Assembly (NCBI GenBank): GCA_963693305.1
Contig: OY855912.1
Span: 4,864,501-4,928,500 of the forward strand
From: Meandrina meandrites
Lineage: Eukaryota > Cnidaria > Anthozoa > Scleractinia > Meandrinidae
Direction of reading: 5' to 3'
Length of the DNA: 64,000 bases
Position 1 is the first letter of the stretch, and each line of letters starts with the position of its first letter. Of this stretch, positions 55,235 to 64,000 are shown in pieces. Made by a program: the position numbers and the translations under genes. Under the pieces are notes generated by a model that had not been told where the DNA came from, did no database searches, and saw nothing but the letters and a program-made list of their open reading frames with translations.

Positions 55235-58200
55235 ATGTCTACAGTACAGGTAAGGCCACGTCGCTAGCACCGAGACACTTCAGTGGTCACTAGACCCCGC
55301 AAAATTAAACTACGCTCGCTGCGCTCCTCTATCACCTGATTGCACACTTTCAACTAAACATGCTGAATTATTACAGTTTGATTCCCACCATGGAGAAGAA
55401 ACTGAGTGTGCGATTTGTCATAATCATTTTGCATTCTAATTCGTGTAAACTCCGAATGCAATCTGTTAGCGGTTAAATGGCACTGAGTTGATCAAATACA
55501 CGCATGATAGTCGGTTCATTTACTGTTTAGTCAAGGGATCGAGATATTTTTCACTGAAAGTGGAATTCGACTACAGTTGGCGGATCGGACTAATATATGG
55601 CTACACTCTTTCAGCTTTGCGGGGAGGAACGCATTTTCTATAGGTGGGCTTTTGGAATAATAATCGTTTAGAGTCGGGCGTAAGTGCAGTCATGTGTAAC
55701 TAGGAATAAATTAAGAGATCTATCCTCCATGAGAGCATCGTCACGTGATCTAACAGAAATACTGAAGTTGGATGGATGGGTAATATTTAGCGGGAAGGAA
55801 GTTGGGCTCCATTTTCGCGGCTCTCTTGAGTCTGGGCTGGTGTAAATGGCATAGATTATACCCGGGTGGTGATGCCAGATAGCATAAATTATGGTATTGG
55901 AGAAAGCGTTTTGTGCAATGGTGGATTCACAAGGAGTAGTGTACAGCGTATTGCAGTTTTTTTGCTTATGTCGTTTTCTAACACCATACTGTTTACAGGC
56001 ATCTTACCGCCCTTGCCTTGAGCTGGAGATCAAAGTTCTCCGAGGACGTGACATAACGGTGGGATATTCTGATTACTGTGAGTATGATATGAAATGTGAA
56101 TACTGAGGGTGTTTGGCGAAAATGAGGGCCCGAGGGTGGAAGGGTGAGTGGGGTGGTGAGGTGAGGGGATGGGATGGGGGTTTGCCGCATACCGTGGCCT
56201 AACAAACTCACGGCGGGAAAGAACCGCGAGAGAACTCGGCGCCAGCGCAAAACGTGAGGCGCGAGGGGGTGGGGTCGGGGAATCGAGCGAGGGGCATCGA
56301 ACGAGGTTGAAGGTGGTGAGCGCCCCCCCCCCCCCCCTCTCCTCCCAACCACCTTCCTCTATTTTCCTTTTGAGCCCGCTACGCTCGATCCCCGACCCCC
56401 AGGTGGCGTCCAGTTCTCTCGCGATTCTTTACCCGCCTTCATGATCAAAGACAAGTACTAAAAAACAGAGAGCTGGGAACAGTCTACGAGAGTAAATGGT
56501 ATTTCTGACAGTGTAGCAGGCAGAAATAGCTATTTTGCCGGCACGGACCAGAGGACTGGGTCCGCGTAGGAGGGATTGTGGGTAGCGTTATTGCATATGT
56601 ATAGCTGTTCGTTATAGATTTGAATCAGTCTAGGTCAGCACTTCGCTCATGCAACAAAATTTTTTCAAACTGACGATGGACGAAGCTCAAGTCCACCAGA
56701 TCATAGAAGCTAACAATGGCGTGTTGCTTAAGCAGATGTCCGAATTGATCTCGGCACAAGTCGCCTCCTTGAAAAGACCTGCCGAAGACTCGGTTTCGAT
56801 AATTAGGGAGATCAAGAAGATCAAGACAGCAGACGCTCGTCCGGTCTTTAAGAAGAAAAGTAACGAAGAGCAGTACAAAGCGTCCACGAAGGTGCTCGAC
56901 ACTCTGGAAGATGCGAAATACAACCTTGAAAGTAACAATCTCGAGGCTGCTAAGACCGCAGTAGATCAAGGTATTACCTTAGTTAAAGAGAGACAAAAGC
57001 TTATTTTGCTTGCCGACAAATCGCAATATGGCTGGAAAACTGTTCAAGAATATTTGCAGCACGAATTAGCCGACGACTCGGACGACGAGAAAAAGATTCA
57101 CCGTGCTGAGGCACGCGCAGCGAAGAGCTCGAAAAGATCCGCCTTCCAAAGGAACGCTCCTCGAAGTACAAGTACGGTTTCTCAGGCTCAACCTGTTTCC
57201 ACAGCCACGATTCAATCTTCGCCTATTCCCACGATTGTGTCCAGAGGAACGACTTTTGGCCAGGTTTCCAGAGTTTTTGGTCCACAGAGGCTCGCTGCCG
57301 GTGCTTGTTTTGCATGTGGAAAGATCGGTCACTGGAGAGCGAGTTGTCCGTTAAATCAGCAAGCTAACAATGGAGCAGGCCAGAAGAAGCAATGACTAAC
57401 CGCCGATCTTGATCAAGGTGTAGTCTTTTCAATTATAAGCATATTTACTTAGCTATGTTCTAGCGTTCTAATGTAAATTGTTACTTTTGCAGAAATTCAG
57501 TGTTTTGATGCCACTATTCCCTGTTTGGATCAGGAAGATATGGGAAGAAATTATGAAATTAAAACCGATGTTTCAAAGTTTTCAGTTAAAGGCAGATTAC
57601 GCAAATCCCTTATGCACTGGAAGCAGATCAACGCTCCTCAGTTTGTTTTAGAAACGATCGAATTTGGTTACAAATTACCTCTGCTGACAACGCCGCCGGC
57701 GAGAATATTTAGAAACAATAAATCCGCTTTAGATGAGCGAGCTTTTGTTGAAGATGCCATCCATTCTTTGCTAGATCTTAATTGTATTGAGGAGTTAGTG
57801 GAATCCCCAGGGATAATTAACCCTTTATCAGTTTCCATTCATAAATCTGGAAAGAAAAGACTGATTTTGGATCTTAGACATATCAATCGCCATCTGTTCA
57901 AGAATAAATTCAAGTGCGAAGATGTTTCCGTCGCGAAAGAGGTTCTTAGACCGGGCGATTTCATGTTTTCCTTTGATTTAAAATCGGGCAATCACCACAT
58001 AGATATTTTTCCTGAGCATAGGAAGTTCTTAGCTTTTTCTTGGAAATTTACAGATGGCTCTGTCAGATATTTCGTGTTTTCAGTTTTGCCTTTTGGGTTG
58101 TCTTCAGCGCCTTACATATTTACGAAATTGTTAAAGCCTTTGGTCAAGAAGTGGAGAGGGGAAGGAAAGTCAATTATTTTGTTCCTGGATGATGGCTTGG

Positions 58201-61200
58201 GCGCAGCGCAGCCTTTCTATTTGGCGAAAATTTGTAGTTTACAAATCCATGCAGATTTACTTAAGTTCGGGCTATTGCCCAACGAAGAAAAATGTGTTTG
58301 GGAACCCTGTCAGAGTATTGTTTGGTTGGGTACTGTGATTGACACAGCAAATTCTACCATTGCTGCTACTGATAAAAGGATTGAAAGTCTTTTGCGTGAT
58401 CTTAATGATATTTTACGGGATTCACGCCTTTCTGTTCACGTAAAGAGAATCGCTACTGTAGCGGGGAAAGTCATTTCACTGTCTAATTGTGTCGGAAATG
58501 TAACGAGATTAATGTCTAGAAACTTGTATTCATTAATTAATTCTGCTTCGGCATGGTCCGACTACGTGCAGTTAAATGGAGAAGCTGTAATAGAATTGAA
58601 ATTCTGGCAACAGAACCTTTGTAAATGTAATGGTATTCCCATCTGGCCTGTTAAGAGGAGACCAACGAGAATAGTTTATTCTGATGCTTCCAGCGTGGGT
58701 TGCGGCAGTGTAATCGCTATTGAGGGAAAGGTCTTCCAGCAGAACTGGTCTGAGCAAGAAAGCAGTGAAAGTTCCACTTTCAGAGAGCTTAAGGCAGTCT
58801 CTTTGTCACTAGATGCCTTTGTTGATGAATTAAAATCGCAAACAGTGTCGTGGTTTACAGACAACCAGAATGTAGTGTCTATTGTAAATAAAGGATCAAA
58901 GGTTTCAGAGCTTAATTCCATATCGCTAAATATTTTCCAGAAATGTATGTTAAATGGGATTTCTATTGACGTTAATTGGATCCCAAGAGATCTAAACTAT
59001 GTAGCGGATGAGATTAGTAAGATAATAGATTACGATGACTACACTATTAACGACGACATATTTGCATTTTTGGACCACAGATGGGGGCCCCATACAATTG
59101 ACCGCTTTGCGTTCCATTACAACAGTAAGCTACTTTTATTTAACTCAAAGTTTTTTCAGCCGGGCACAAGCGGCGTTAATGCTTTTTGTCAAGATTGGGC
59201 ATTTACAAATAATTGGTTATGTCCTCCTACTTATCTGACCGTTAGGGTAGTTAACCACTTGAAGATCTGCAAAGCGGCAGGGACGCTTATCGTCCCTTTG
59301 TGGAGATCCGCACACTTTTGGACCATTATTTGCAATGATGGAGTCCACTTCAGCAATTTCGTGCATGACTGGTGTATTTTACCGCATATTCCAAATTTAT
59401 TCATTAGGGGTAAAGCAAAGAATTGTATCTTTGGCAACGGCCAGTTGAAATTTGTTATGTTGGCTTTGAGAATTAATTTTTCTGTTCCTCCCAGAACAGT
59501 TCTTAGAGGATTCTGTACTGAGTTCAACAAGATCTGTACTTTTTGTACGGCGTGATGTTGTTGAATGTGTCTTAGAGGGCTTGAGGCCGGTATTGGTTGC
59601 GTGTGCATGCAAGTGCTTCTAGGGCCTTGCAATTCCTTTGAGAGGACAGAGGTCTGTGTTTACATTTGAGTACTCCCAAGAGGGGATGTTGAGATTTTTG
59701 GCTTGAGGCTACTTTAAGTTGTTCCTTTTACGGAACGTTATGTTTTGGCGTGTTAGGCCATAGAGGTTGACGTCTTGAGGACTGTCATAGTTTAGCATCA
59801 CAGTTTGCGTGACATAGCAAAAAAAAAAAAAAAAAGGGGGGGATTCTTGTAAAACCCTTGTAACTTCACGGATTTTTGGTTTAAATTGAATAAATTTAAT
59901 GAAGACAATGACACGGCACGTATCTTCTAATTCTTTTGTTTTCCTTTCTCCCCAGCTTTCTTTGACACAGGTTTCTGGAACTCGCCTGTTTTTTCAACTC
60001 CCAGCGTCAATATCTCACGCCTTGCGCAAAATTTGAAGATTACAGCAGCGGCATCGAGAGCACCAGGCACTGTTCAGGGTTATCAACGGGCTTTTGATCG
60101 TTGGAAATCGTTCGCAACAGAGACATTGCAAGCGCGTTGTTTCCCAGCCTCTCCTATGGATTTCGCATTATACATTCAACATTTAGTAGAGCAAACAAGC
60201 TCAGCATCGGCAATAAATTCCGCGTTCTATTCTATTAACTGGGCACACAAACTGGCGGGTCTTGAATCTCCCACCAATCATTCTACCGTGTTGTTTATAA
60301 AGGAAGGTGCAGTAAGGATGTGTTCACAAAAATGTAACAGAAAGGAGCCTTTAGAGCCAGTTCACTTAAAACATTTGGCAAGTCAGACAAATTTTGAACA
60401 TCTACTCCAGTTGAGAAGTCTTGTTATGTACGTCCTTTCTTTTTCCGGTTTCCTTAGAAGCGCCGAAATACTCGAGCTGCGGCGTAGCGACATAGTCTAC
60501 AAGAGTGATCACATGGAAATCAATATAGTCAAAAGTAAGACTGATCAGCTGAGAGAGGGCAAGACACTGGTAATTGCTGAAACAGGAGGTGACCTCTGTC
60601 CAGTTAAACTGTTGCAGTTGTATCTTTCCAAGGCGGAAATACCAGATAATTCCAAGGAATATATCTTCAGGCCAATTTCTTCTTCTAAGAAGCATAAGAA
60701 GCTTGTTTCTTCCGACAAGCATATTTCGTACTCCACTTACAGAGAATCTTTCAAAGCGTCATTCAAGGATATTGTTCCTGACATTTCAAAATATAGCACC
60801 CATTCTACTAGATCAGGGGGTGCGTCTATTGCGGCAAATTCTGGTGTAAAAGAAAGAATTTTCCAACGCCACGGAAGATGGAAGACAAAGACAGCTAAGG
60901 ACATGTATGTTAAAGACTCGGTATCTTCACGATTGAGTGTTTCTAAGAGCCTAGGCCTGTGACTTAATAATGTTTTGTTTAGCGATCCACTTTTTACTTT
61001 TTCTCATGCTCAAGCCCTACCTTTGTCTGTCTATATGTTTGAGGTCCTTGCTGACCTACAGGCCCCTGTATCTACACTGTTGTGTATGTTTTTTCTGGGT
61101 AGTGTAGGCAAAATATGGTATTTCTGACAGTGTAGCAGGCAGAAATAGCTATTTTGCCGGCACGGACCAGAGGACTGGGTCCGCGTAGGAGGGATTGTGG

Positions 61201-62757
61201 GTAGCGTTATTGCATATGTATAGCTGTTCGTTATAGATTTGAATCAGTCTAGGTCAGCACTTCGCTCATGCAACAAAATTTTTATTTTGTAAATTTTGAG
61301 ATAATTTAATTTTGTCCCTTCACTATTTCCTAGCTTTCGCGAACCTCAGCCCCCAGAGTTGGCGGCACCGCAGCTGTTTTCAGCAGGTTGGGGGTATACG
61401 TTCCCTTTTTTCCCCTAAGTGGTTTTGGGTTTTCGTATCCGGCGGTGTCGTGTACAGTTTTTGTAGGAGTTTCGATCTTTCGTAAGGGAGAGCATTGTTT
61501 TTAAGTGTATCCTGTTAGGTTGATGGCAGCTTTGCAATAAACTGGCTTTGAGGTCCTTGCTGACCTACAGGCCCCTGTATCTACACTGTTGTGTATGTTT
61601 TTTCTGGGTAGTGTAGGCAAAATCTGATCTTACAGCACATTACAAGGGGCTAATAAATTTGGTGACTCTTATCTTAGTGACCGACAACAAAAGTGTCTAG
61701 TTAATGGTGAGCTATCTGGCGCACGCCCTGTCACCTGTGGCGTCCCACAGGGAAGCTTAATTAGGCCTCTGCTTTTCTTGATATATATCAACGATCTGCC
61801 GAATTGTCTGAGTAAAGCCTCCCCTCGGATGTACGCTGATGGTACCAGTATTAGCATTGCCGCCAACAGCTTACCCGAACTAGAACATTCAATAAATGAC
61901 GAACTTGTTAACCTTCACGAATGGCTGACGGTAAATAAATTAAGTTTAAATATTGCTAAAACCGAGCTTATGTTTATTGGCTCGCGTCAGAGGCTTTCAA
62001 ATACGGCCAACCATTCAATAAACATTCATATTGAAGGCCAACAGATTAATAGAGTCTGCCACACTAGATCCCTGGGAATCCACATTGACCAACATTTGTC
62101 ATGGACCAAACATGTCAATGAGATTGCTAGGGTAGTTTCCTCTGGTATAGGTGCTCTTAAAAGGCTGAGGCCATTCATTTGCGAAGATTCAGCTATTTTG
62201 CTATATAGAGCTCTCATTGAACCGTATTTCGACTATAGGCTGTGTGGGATGGTCTCAGCAATGAACTGACTGATAAATTACAAAAGTTACAGAATCGTGC
62301 CATTAGGATCATTACGAAGTCGGATTTCTATTCTAGTGCTACCGTCCTTCGATTAAAGTTAGGATGGGATTCCCTCTATACCAGAAGGAAAAAGCATAAA
62401 GCGAAACTAATGTTTAAAACCATAAATAAACAAGCTCCGGAGTACTTACAAGACCTGTTTAAACTATTCAGCAAAGGATATAATCTTAGAGACAAGGCAA
62501 ATAAGTTAGCTCTACCTAAGCCCCGTACTGATTTTTTAAAACGAAGTTTCTGTTACAGTGGGGCACAGTTGTGGAATAGCCTTCCCCACGATGCCAGAGC
62601 TGCTAGATCCTTTAGCCACTTTAAAAGACTTATCAATTGCCTGATGTCTCCCTCGTGCTCCCACACGGCAAACATGTAAATCACTTCTTTTTTTTTTAAT
62701 GTGATGTAATCATTCTTAACTTGTAACTGATGTTTTTACCGTGTTTAAATAAAGTAT

Positions 62758-62793
<36 letters not shown>

Positions 62794-63288
62794 TATTTGC
62801 CTTGTAGGGGACACACCCGATGCGTTCGTTAAGCTCTATATACCCACAGCTCCCAATGGTAGACGGCAAACGAAGGTGAAAAATAACACCAAAAACCCAA
62901 AATGGAACCAAACGTTTCAGTTTTATTTGGATCCACAAGTGAAGAATCATTTGGGTAAGATGCACTGCACGAGCGCCCTATGTAGACTTAGCCTTTGTTT
63001 GTATGTTTGTATGCTCTTATACGTGCTTATTTCTCGATGTGAACACTAATGATGGCTGCCCATTTTTTTTCATGCAATAGTTTGAAGCTCTGGAAGTTTC
63101 CCTCACCCTCACTGATCATGATATACCCATTGACACGTTGCAGCAATTTTATCTATTTCCTTCTAGAAATCACTTTGGTTGAATCTGATCGTGGCTACAG
63201 CAAAGACGATGTCGTGGAAACGAAGACGTTTGACCTCAGTGGACTGGAACTTAATAAAAGTTACCAACACACTTTTATCTTTGGCGAG
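55235..63288 (+). CDS. PLA2G4: Cytosolic phospholipase A2, N-terminal C2 domain (gene continues past the window)
   Basis: Four exons join in phase: 55235-55249 (MSTVQ), 55999-56077, 62808-62954, 63167-63288; the last ends at a donor, and the catalytic lipase part lies beyond the window. Group IV enzymes release arachidonate from membrane phospholipids; the C2 domain docks them on membranes when Ca2+ rises. The reading matches that C2 domain: [13 protein letters not shown] (beta 1), [16 protein letters not shown] with the Ca-binding Asp residues of loop 1, [16 protein letters not shown], then [18 protein letters not shown] with acidic loop-3 residues. Exon 1 encodes just five residues, so the start is supported by phase and the consensus donor only. 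Intron 2 is 6.7 kb because it contains a YR retrotransposon and a LINE. The subgroup (IVA-IVF) cannot be told from this part. Confidence 0.88.
56496..56664 (+). repeat. Split direct repeat A1 (left end)
   Basis: It begins ATGGTATTTCTGACAGTG and ends at the T run after CATGCAACAAAA; identical to A2 over 169 nt by eye. It overlaps the first codons of the gag frame. Confidence 0.93.
56649..57395 (+). CDS. gag: Gag-like protein of the YR retrotransposon
   Basis: 248 residues from the first ATG; a second ATG at 56676 ([10 protein letters not shown]) may be the real start, since the first lies in the terminal repeat. The N-terminal half is helical and charged, with KRPAEDSV and [15 protein letters not shown] as possible nuclear or nucleic-acid contacts. 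There is an acidic stretch (ADDSDDEKK), then a Ser/Thr/Pro-rich linker. A CCHC zinc knuckle C-x2-C-x4-H-x4-C ([14 protein letters not shown], residues about 220-233) lies near the C-terminus, as in retroelement nucleocapsids. It ends in TGA followed by CTA; the same frame continues for seven codons to a possible donor (see findings). Confidence 0.88.
   Translation: MQQNFFKLTMDEAQVHQIIEANNGVLLKQMSELISAQVASLKRPAEDSVSIIREIKKIKTADARPVFKKKSNEEQYKASTKVLDTLEDAKYNLESNNLEAAKTAVDQGITLVKERQKLILLADKSQYGWKTVQEYLQHELADDSDDEKKIHRAEARAAKSSKRSAFQRNAPRSTSTVSQAQPVSTATIQSSPIPTIVSRGTTFGQVSRVFGPQRLAAGACFACGKIGHWRASCPLNQQANNGAGQKKQ
57525..59555 (+). CDS. Reverse transcriptase-RNase H of the YR retrotransposon
   Basis: The frame is open from 57493, just after an acceptor-like TTACTTTTGCAG; the given start is TTG and the first in-frame ATG is 57540. 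The RT has [25 protein letters not shown] (first Asp), [15 protein letters not shown] and the catalytic FLDDGLG (residues about 220-226). RNase H follows: [28 protein letters not shown], and DEISK, giving the usual acidic set. The C-terminal extension ([33 protein letters not shown]) is typical of DIRS/Ngaro-type polymerases. No DNA methyltransferase domain was seen, which fits Ngaro/PAT rather than DIRS. It converts element RNA to DNA. Confidence 0.9.
   Translation: MDQEDMGRNYEIKTDVSKFSVKGRLRKSLMHWKQINAPQFVLETIEFGYKLPLLTTPPARIFRNNKSALDERAFVEDAIHSLLDLNCIEELVESPGIINPLSVSIHKSGKKRLILDLRHINRHLFKNKFKCEDVSVAKEVLRPGDFMFSFDLKSGNHHIDIFPEHRKFLAFSWKFTDGSVRYFVFSVLPFGLSSAPYIFTKLLKPLVKKWRGEGKSIILFLDDGLGAAQPFYLAKICSLQIHADLLKFGLLPNEEKCVWEPCQSIVWLGTVIDTANSTIAATDKRIESLLRDLNDILRDSRLSVHVKRIATVAGKVISLSNCVGNVTRLMSRNLYSLINSASAWSDYVQLNGEAVIELKFWQQNLCKCNGIPIWPVKRRPTRIVYSDASSVGCGSVIAIEGKVFQQNWSEQESSESSTFRELKAVSLSLDAFVDELKSQTVSWFTDNQNVVSIVNKGSKVSELNSISLNIFQKCMLNGISIDVNWIPRDLNYVADEISKIIDYDDYTINDDIFAFLDHRWGPHTIDRFAFHYNSKLLLFNSKFFQPGTSGVNAFCQDWAFTNNWLCPPTYLTVRVVNHLKICKAAGTLIVPLWRSAHFWTIICNDGVHFSNFVHDWCILPHIPNLFIRGKAKNCIFGNGQLKFVMLALRINFSVPPRTVLRGFCTEFNKICTFCTA
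60033..60962 (+). CDS. Tyrosine recombinase of the YR retrotransposon
   Basis: The integrase of the element, joining the circular DNA to the target by strand exchange. The frame is open from about 59949 and has no ATG before the core; the given start is TTG. An acceptor-like TTTCTCCCCAG at 59945-59955 suggests that this frame is reached by splicing. The N-terminal SAM-like part is [18 protein letters not shown]. Catalytic residues: Arg about 142 in [16 protein letters not shown], Lys near [10 protein letters not shown], His257-x2-Arg260 in HSTRSGGAS, His about 280 in RHGRWKTK and Tyr about 292 in DMYVKDS. The full Arg/Lys/His-x-x-Arg/His/Tyr set is present. Confidence 0.9.
   Translation: MKITAAASRAPGTVQGYQRAFDRWKSFATETLQARCFPASPMDFALYIQHLVEQTSSASAINSAFYSINWAHKLAGLESPTNHSTVLFIKEGAVRMCSQKCNRKEPLEPVHLKHLASQTNFEHLLQLRSLVMYVLSFSGFLRSAEILELRRSDIVYKSDHMEINIVKSKTDQLREGKTLVIAETGGDLCPVKLLQLYLSKAEIPDNSKEYIFRPISSSKKHKKLVSSDKHISYSTYRESFKASFKDIVPDISKYSTHSTRSGGASIAANSGVKERIFQRHGRWKTKTAKDMYVKDSVSSRLSVSKSLGL
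61038..61114 (+). repeat. Split direct repeat B1
   Basis: TTTGAGGTCCTTGCTGACCT to GTGTAGGCAAAAT, identical to B2 over 77 nt by eye; joined directly to A2. Confidence 0.93.
61115..61283 (+). repeat. Split direct repeat A2
   Basis: Same 169 nt as A1. It is followed by a unique 263-nt spacer (61284-61546) with no frame that I recognise. Confidence 0.93.
61547..61623 (+). repeat. Split direct repeat B2 (right end)
   Basis: Second copy of the 77-nt B sequence; its last base marks the right end of the element, after which LINE sequence starts within a few bases. Confidence 0.93.
61660..62679 (+). pseudogene. LINE reverse transcriptase fragment, inactive
   Basis: The reading has [41 protein letters not shown] and [10 protein letters not shown], then [16 protein letters not shown] and [13 protein letters not shown] at the end, all usual for the C-terminal half of a non-LTR polymerase. 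Two defects make it dead: the catalytic YADD reads YADG, and the frame shifts near 62235-62245 (one frame ends at 62269, the rest continues from 62242 in another). The endonuclease and first RT blocks are missing. Confidence 0.85.
62758..62793. repeat. (ATG)12 tract at the LINE 3' end
   Basis: Twelve ATG units; only 14 nt (TATTTGCCTTGTAG) separate it from cPLA2 exon 3, so it lies where the branch point should be. Confidence 0.9.
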
Positions 63289-63361
63289 GTATTTGAATCA
63301 ACCCATGCATGCTCAAATAAACTTCCCTGAATCCGAGCTATACTAAGAACAAGTATCCATC

Positions 63362-63890
63362 GCAGGGTTGGAAACTAAAATTTTGGAGCGCTCGCCATTT
63401 GAGCGAGTGACCTTCAAGCTCCACTCTCCCTGATAATTTTTCACTCGGCCAGTCTCCTAGCTACACACAAACACAACAAAACATCAACCCCCTTCCCCTC
63501 CCTCCTCCGCCCACGAACATACGAACATGAAATATCCAACTTCAATCTTTAATCACGTTTGACACTGTTCCTAGTTTAAGGTAGTTTGAGAAAGTTTACA
63601 AGGTTTCCGTTGAGTTTCTCAGTTCATTTTCAAGGTCTCTACATCATTTGACGATTACTAATTAAGCGAAGCTATTTTTGTATGTTTGCGAACCATTAGC
63701 TGTGGACAGTGTAGTTTATTTTAAAGTGGAAAGTAGAAAGTTACGCTTATTTTAGATAATAATTATATTCTGGAGCTGAAAGTCGTCCTCGCCAAACTGG
63801 GCGAGTGATCAGTGATTTGTACTCGCTCGACAGTTTTGGCACTGACTCGTCTGGGCGAGTGGGCGAGCGCCAACTGAATTCCAACCCTGC
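63362..63890. mobile_element. TIR element in a cPLA2 intron (hAT-like ends)
   Basis: Inverted ends GCAGGGTTGGAA / TTCCAACCCTGC extend inward imperfectly with GCGCTCGCC / GGGCGAGCGC and GAGCGAGT-like blocks. CAGGG-type termini suggest a hAT MITE, but an 8-bp target duplication is not clear. About 530 bp, no transposase. Confidence 0.65.
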
Positions 63891-64000
63891 CATAGCAGAG
63901 AGATAGATATTTCCAGGTTGTCGATATTCTAGTGGCTGCAAAGGGAGGTAACCTGTCACAGACTTATATCCTAAGGCAAGGATTGTGAAGTCTTTAAGTT

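Larger units (their letters stand above)
56496..61623 (+). mobile_element. Tyrosine-recombinase retrotransposon (Ngaro/PAT-type, DIRS order)
   Basis: 5128 bp in the sense orientation inside cPLA2 intron 2. Split direct repeats A1 (56496-56664) - genes - B1 (61038-61114) - A2 (61115-61283) - spacer - B2 (61547-61623); A1 equals A2 and B1 equals B2 as far as I can read. B1 and A2 abut exactly as the right and left ends would in a circle, the expected template for completing the ends. Three genes: gag, RT-RNase H, YR. All catalytic motifs are intact, there are no flanking duplications (expected for YR integration), and no stop interrupts the domains, so the copy looks young and possibly active. 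DIRS proper is less likely because it has inverted termini. Confidence 0.92.
61624..62793 (+). mobile_element. 5'-truncated non-LTR retrotransposon (CR1/L2-like LINE)
   Basis: Only the end of the reverse transcriptase and the 3' tail remain. It has an AATAAA (62748-62753) and finishes in an (ATG)n tract at 62758-62793; a short tandem 3' end is typical of CR1/L2-type LINEs and unlike the poly(A) of L1. It starts within a few bases of the right end of the YR element. Confidence 0.8.

Noticed and set aside
56496..61623. LTR retrotransposon or endogenous retrovirus
   Set aside because: There are no TG..CA LTRs, no protease or DDE integrase, and a tyrosine recombinase is present instead.
1..64000. 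CRISPR array or bacterial operon structure
   Set aside because: The tandem repeats are simple minisatellites without unique spacers, and all genes have spliceosomal introns.

Overview
This is a stretch of animal nuclear DNA. Every host gene is split into many short exons with GT..AG introns, and there are no operons or Shine-Dalgarno sites. The introns are packed with short inverted-repeat elements and tRNA-derived SINEs. The gene set, the A+T-rich introns and the repeat flora suggest an anthozoan cnidarian, probably a stony coral; that placement is inference, since no single marker proves it. All exon joins below were worked out by hand from splice sites, reading phase and family similarity.

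Layout: (1) 3-11053, plus strand: the 3' part of a polycystin-1-like gene (GPS, PLAT, polycystin channel, very charged tail); the 5' end lies outside. (2) 12199-19386, minus: a complete ECI1-like mitochondrial enoyl-CoA isomerase with a 20-nt micro-exon. (3) 20821-31685, minus: a complete LMF1-like lipase maturation factor with an 11-nt micro-exon. (4) 33788-43026, plus: a complete tweety-family (TTYH) membrane protein, divergent from LMF1. (5) 44266-46920, minus: an unrecognised small single-pass membrane protein. (6) 48735-54170, plus: a complete TSEN54 tRNA-splicing endonuclease subunit. (7) 55235-63288 and onward, plus: the first exons of a cytosolic phospholipase A2 (C2 domain); the catalytic part is beyond the window.

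Mobile DNA: intron 2 of the phospholipase gene holds an apparently intact 5.1-kb tyrosine-recombinase retrotransposon (56496-61623) with Ngaro/PAT-type split direct repeats and gag, RT-RNase H and YR genes, followed directly by a 5'-truncated, broken LINE whose 3' ATG repeat stops 14 nt before an exon. The LMF1/TTYH intergenic region is a set of palindromes inside palindromes, two of them with perfect 9-bp target duplications (Mutator-like). A third 9-bp case lies in LMF1. Three different TTAA-flanked elements, a pogo-like deletion derivative, about ten copies of one SINE family, several foldback elements and G-rich minisatellites account for most of the remaining non-coding sequence.

The genes are not a functional cluster: they cover mechanosensory or channel signalling (polycystin, tweety), lipid metabolism (ECI1, LMF1, cPLA2) and tRNA processing (TSEN54). 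No CRISPR array, rRNA or convincing functional tRNA was seen.
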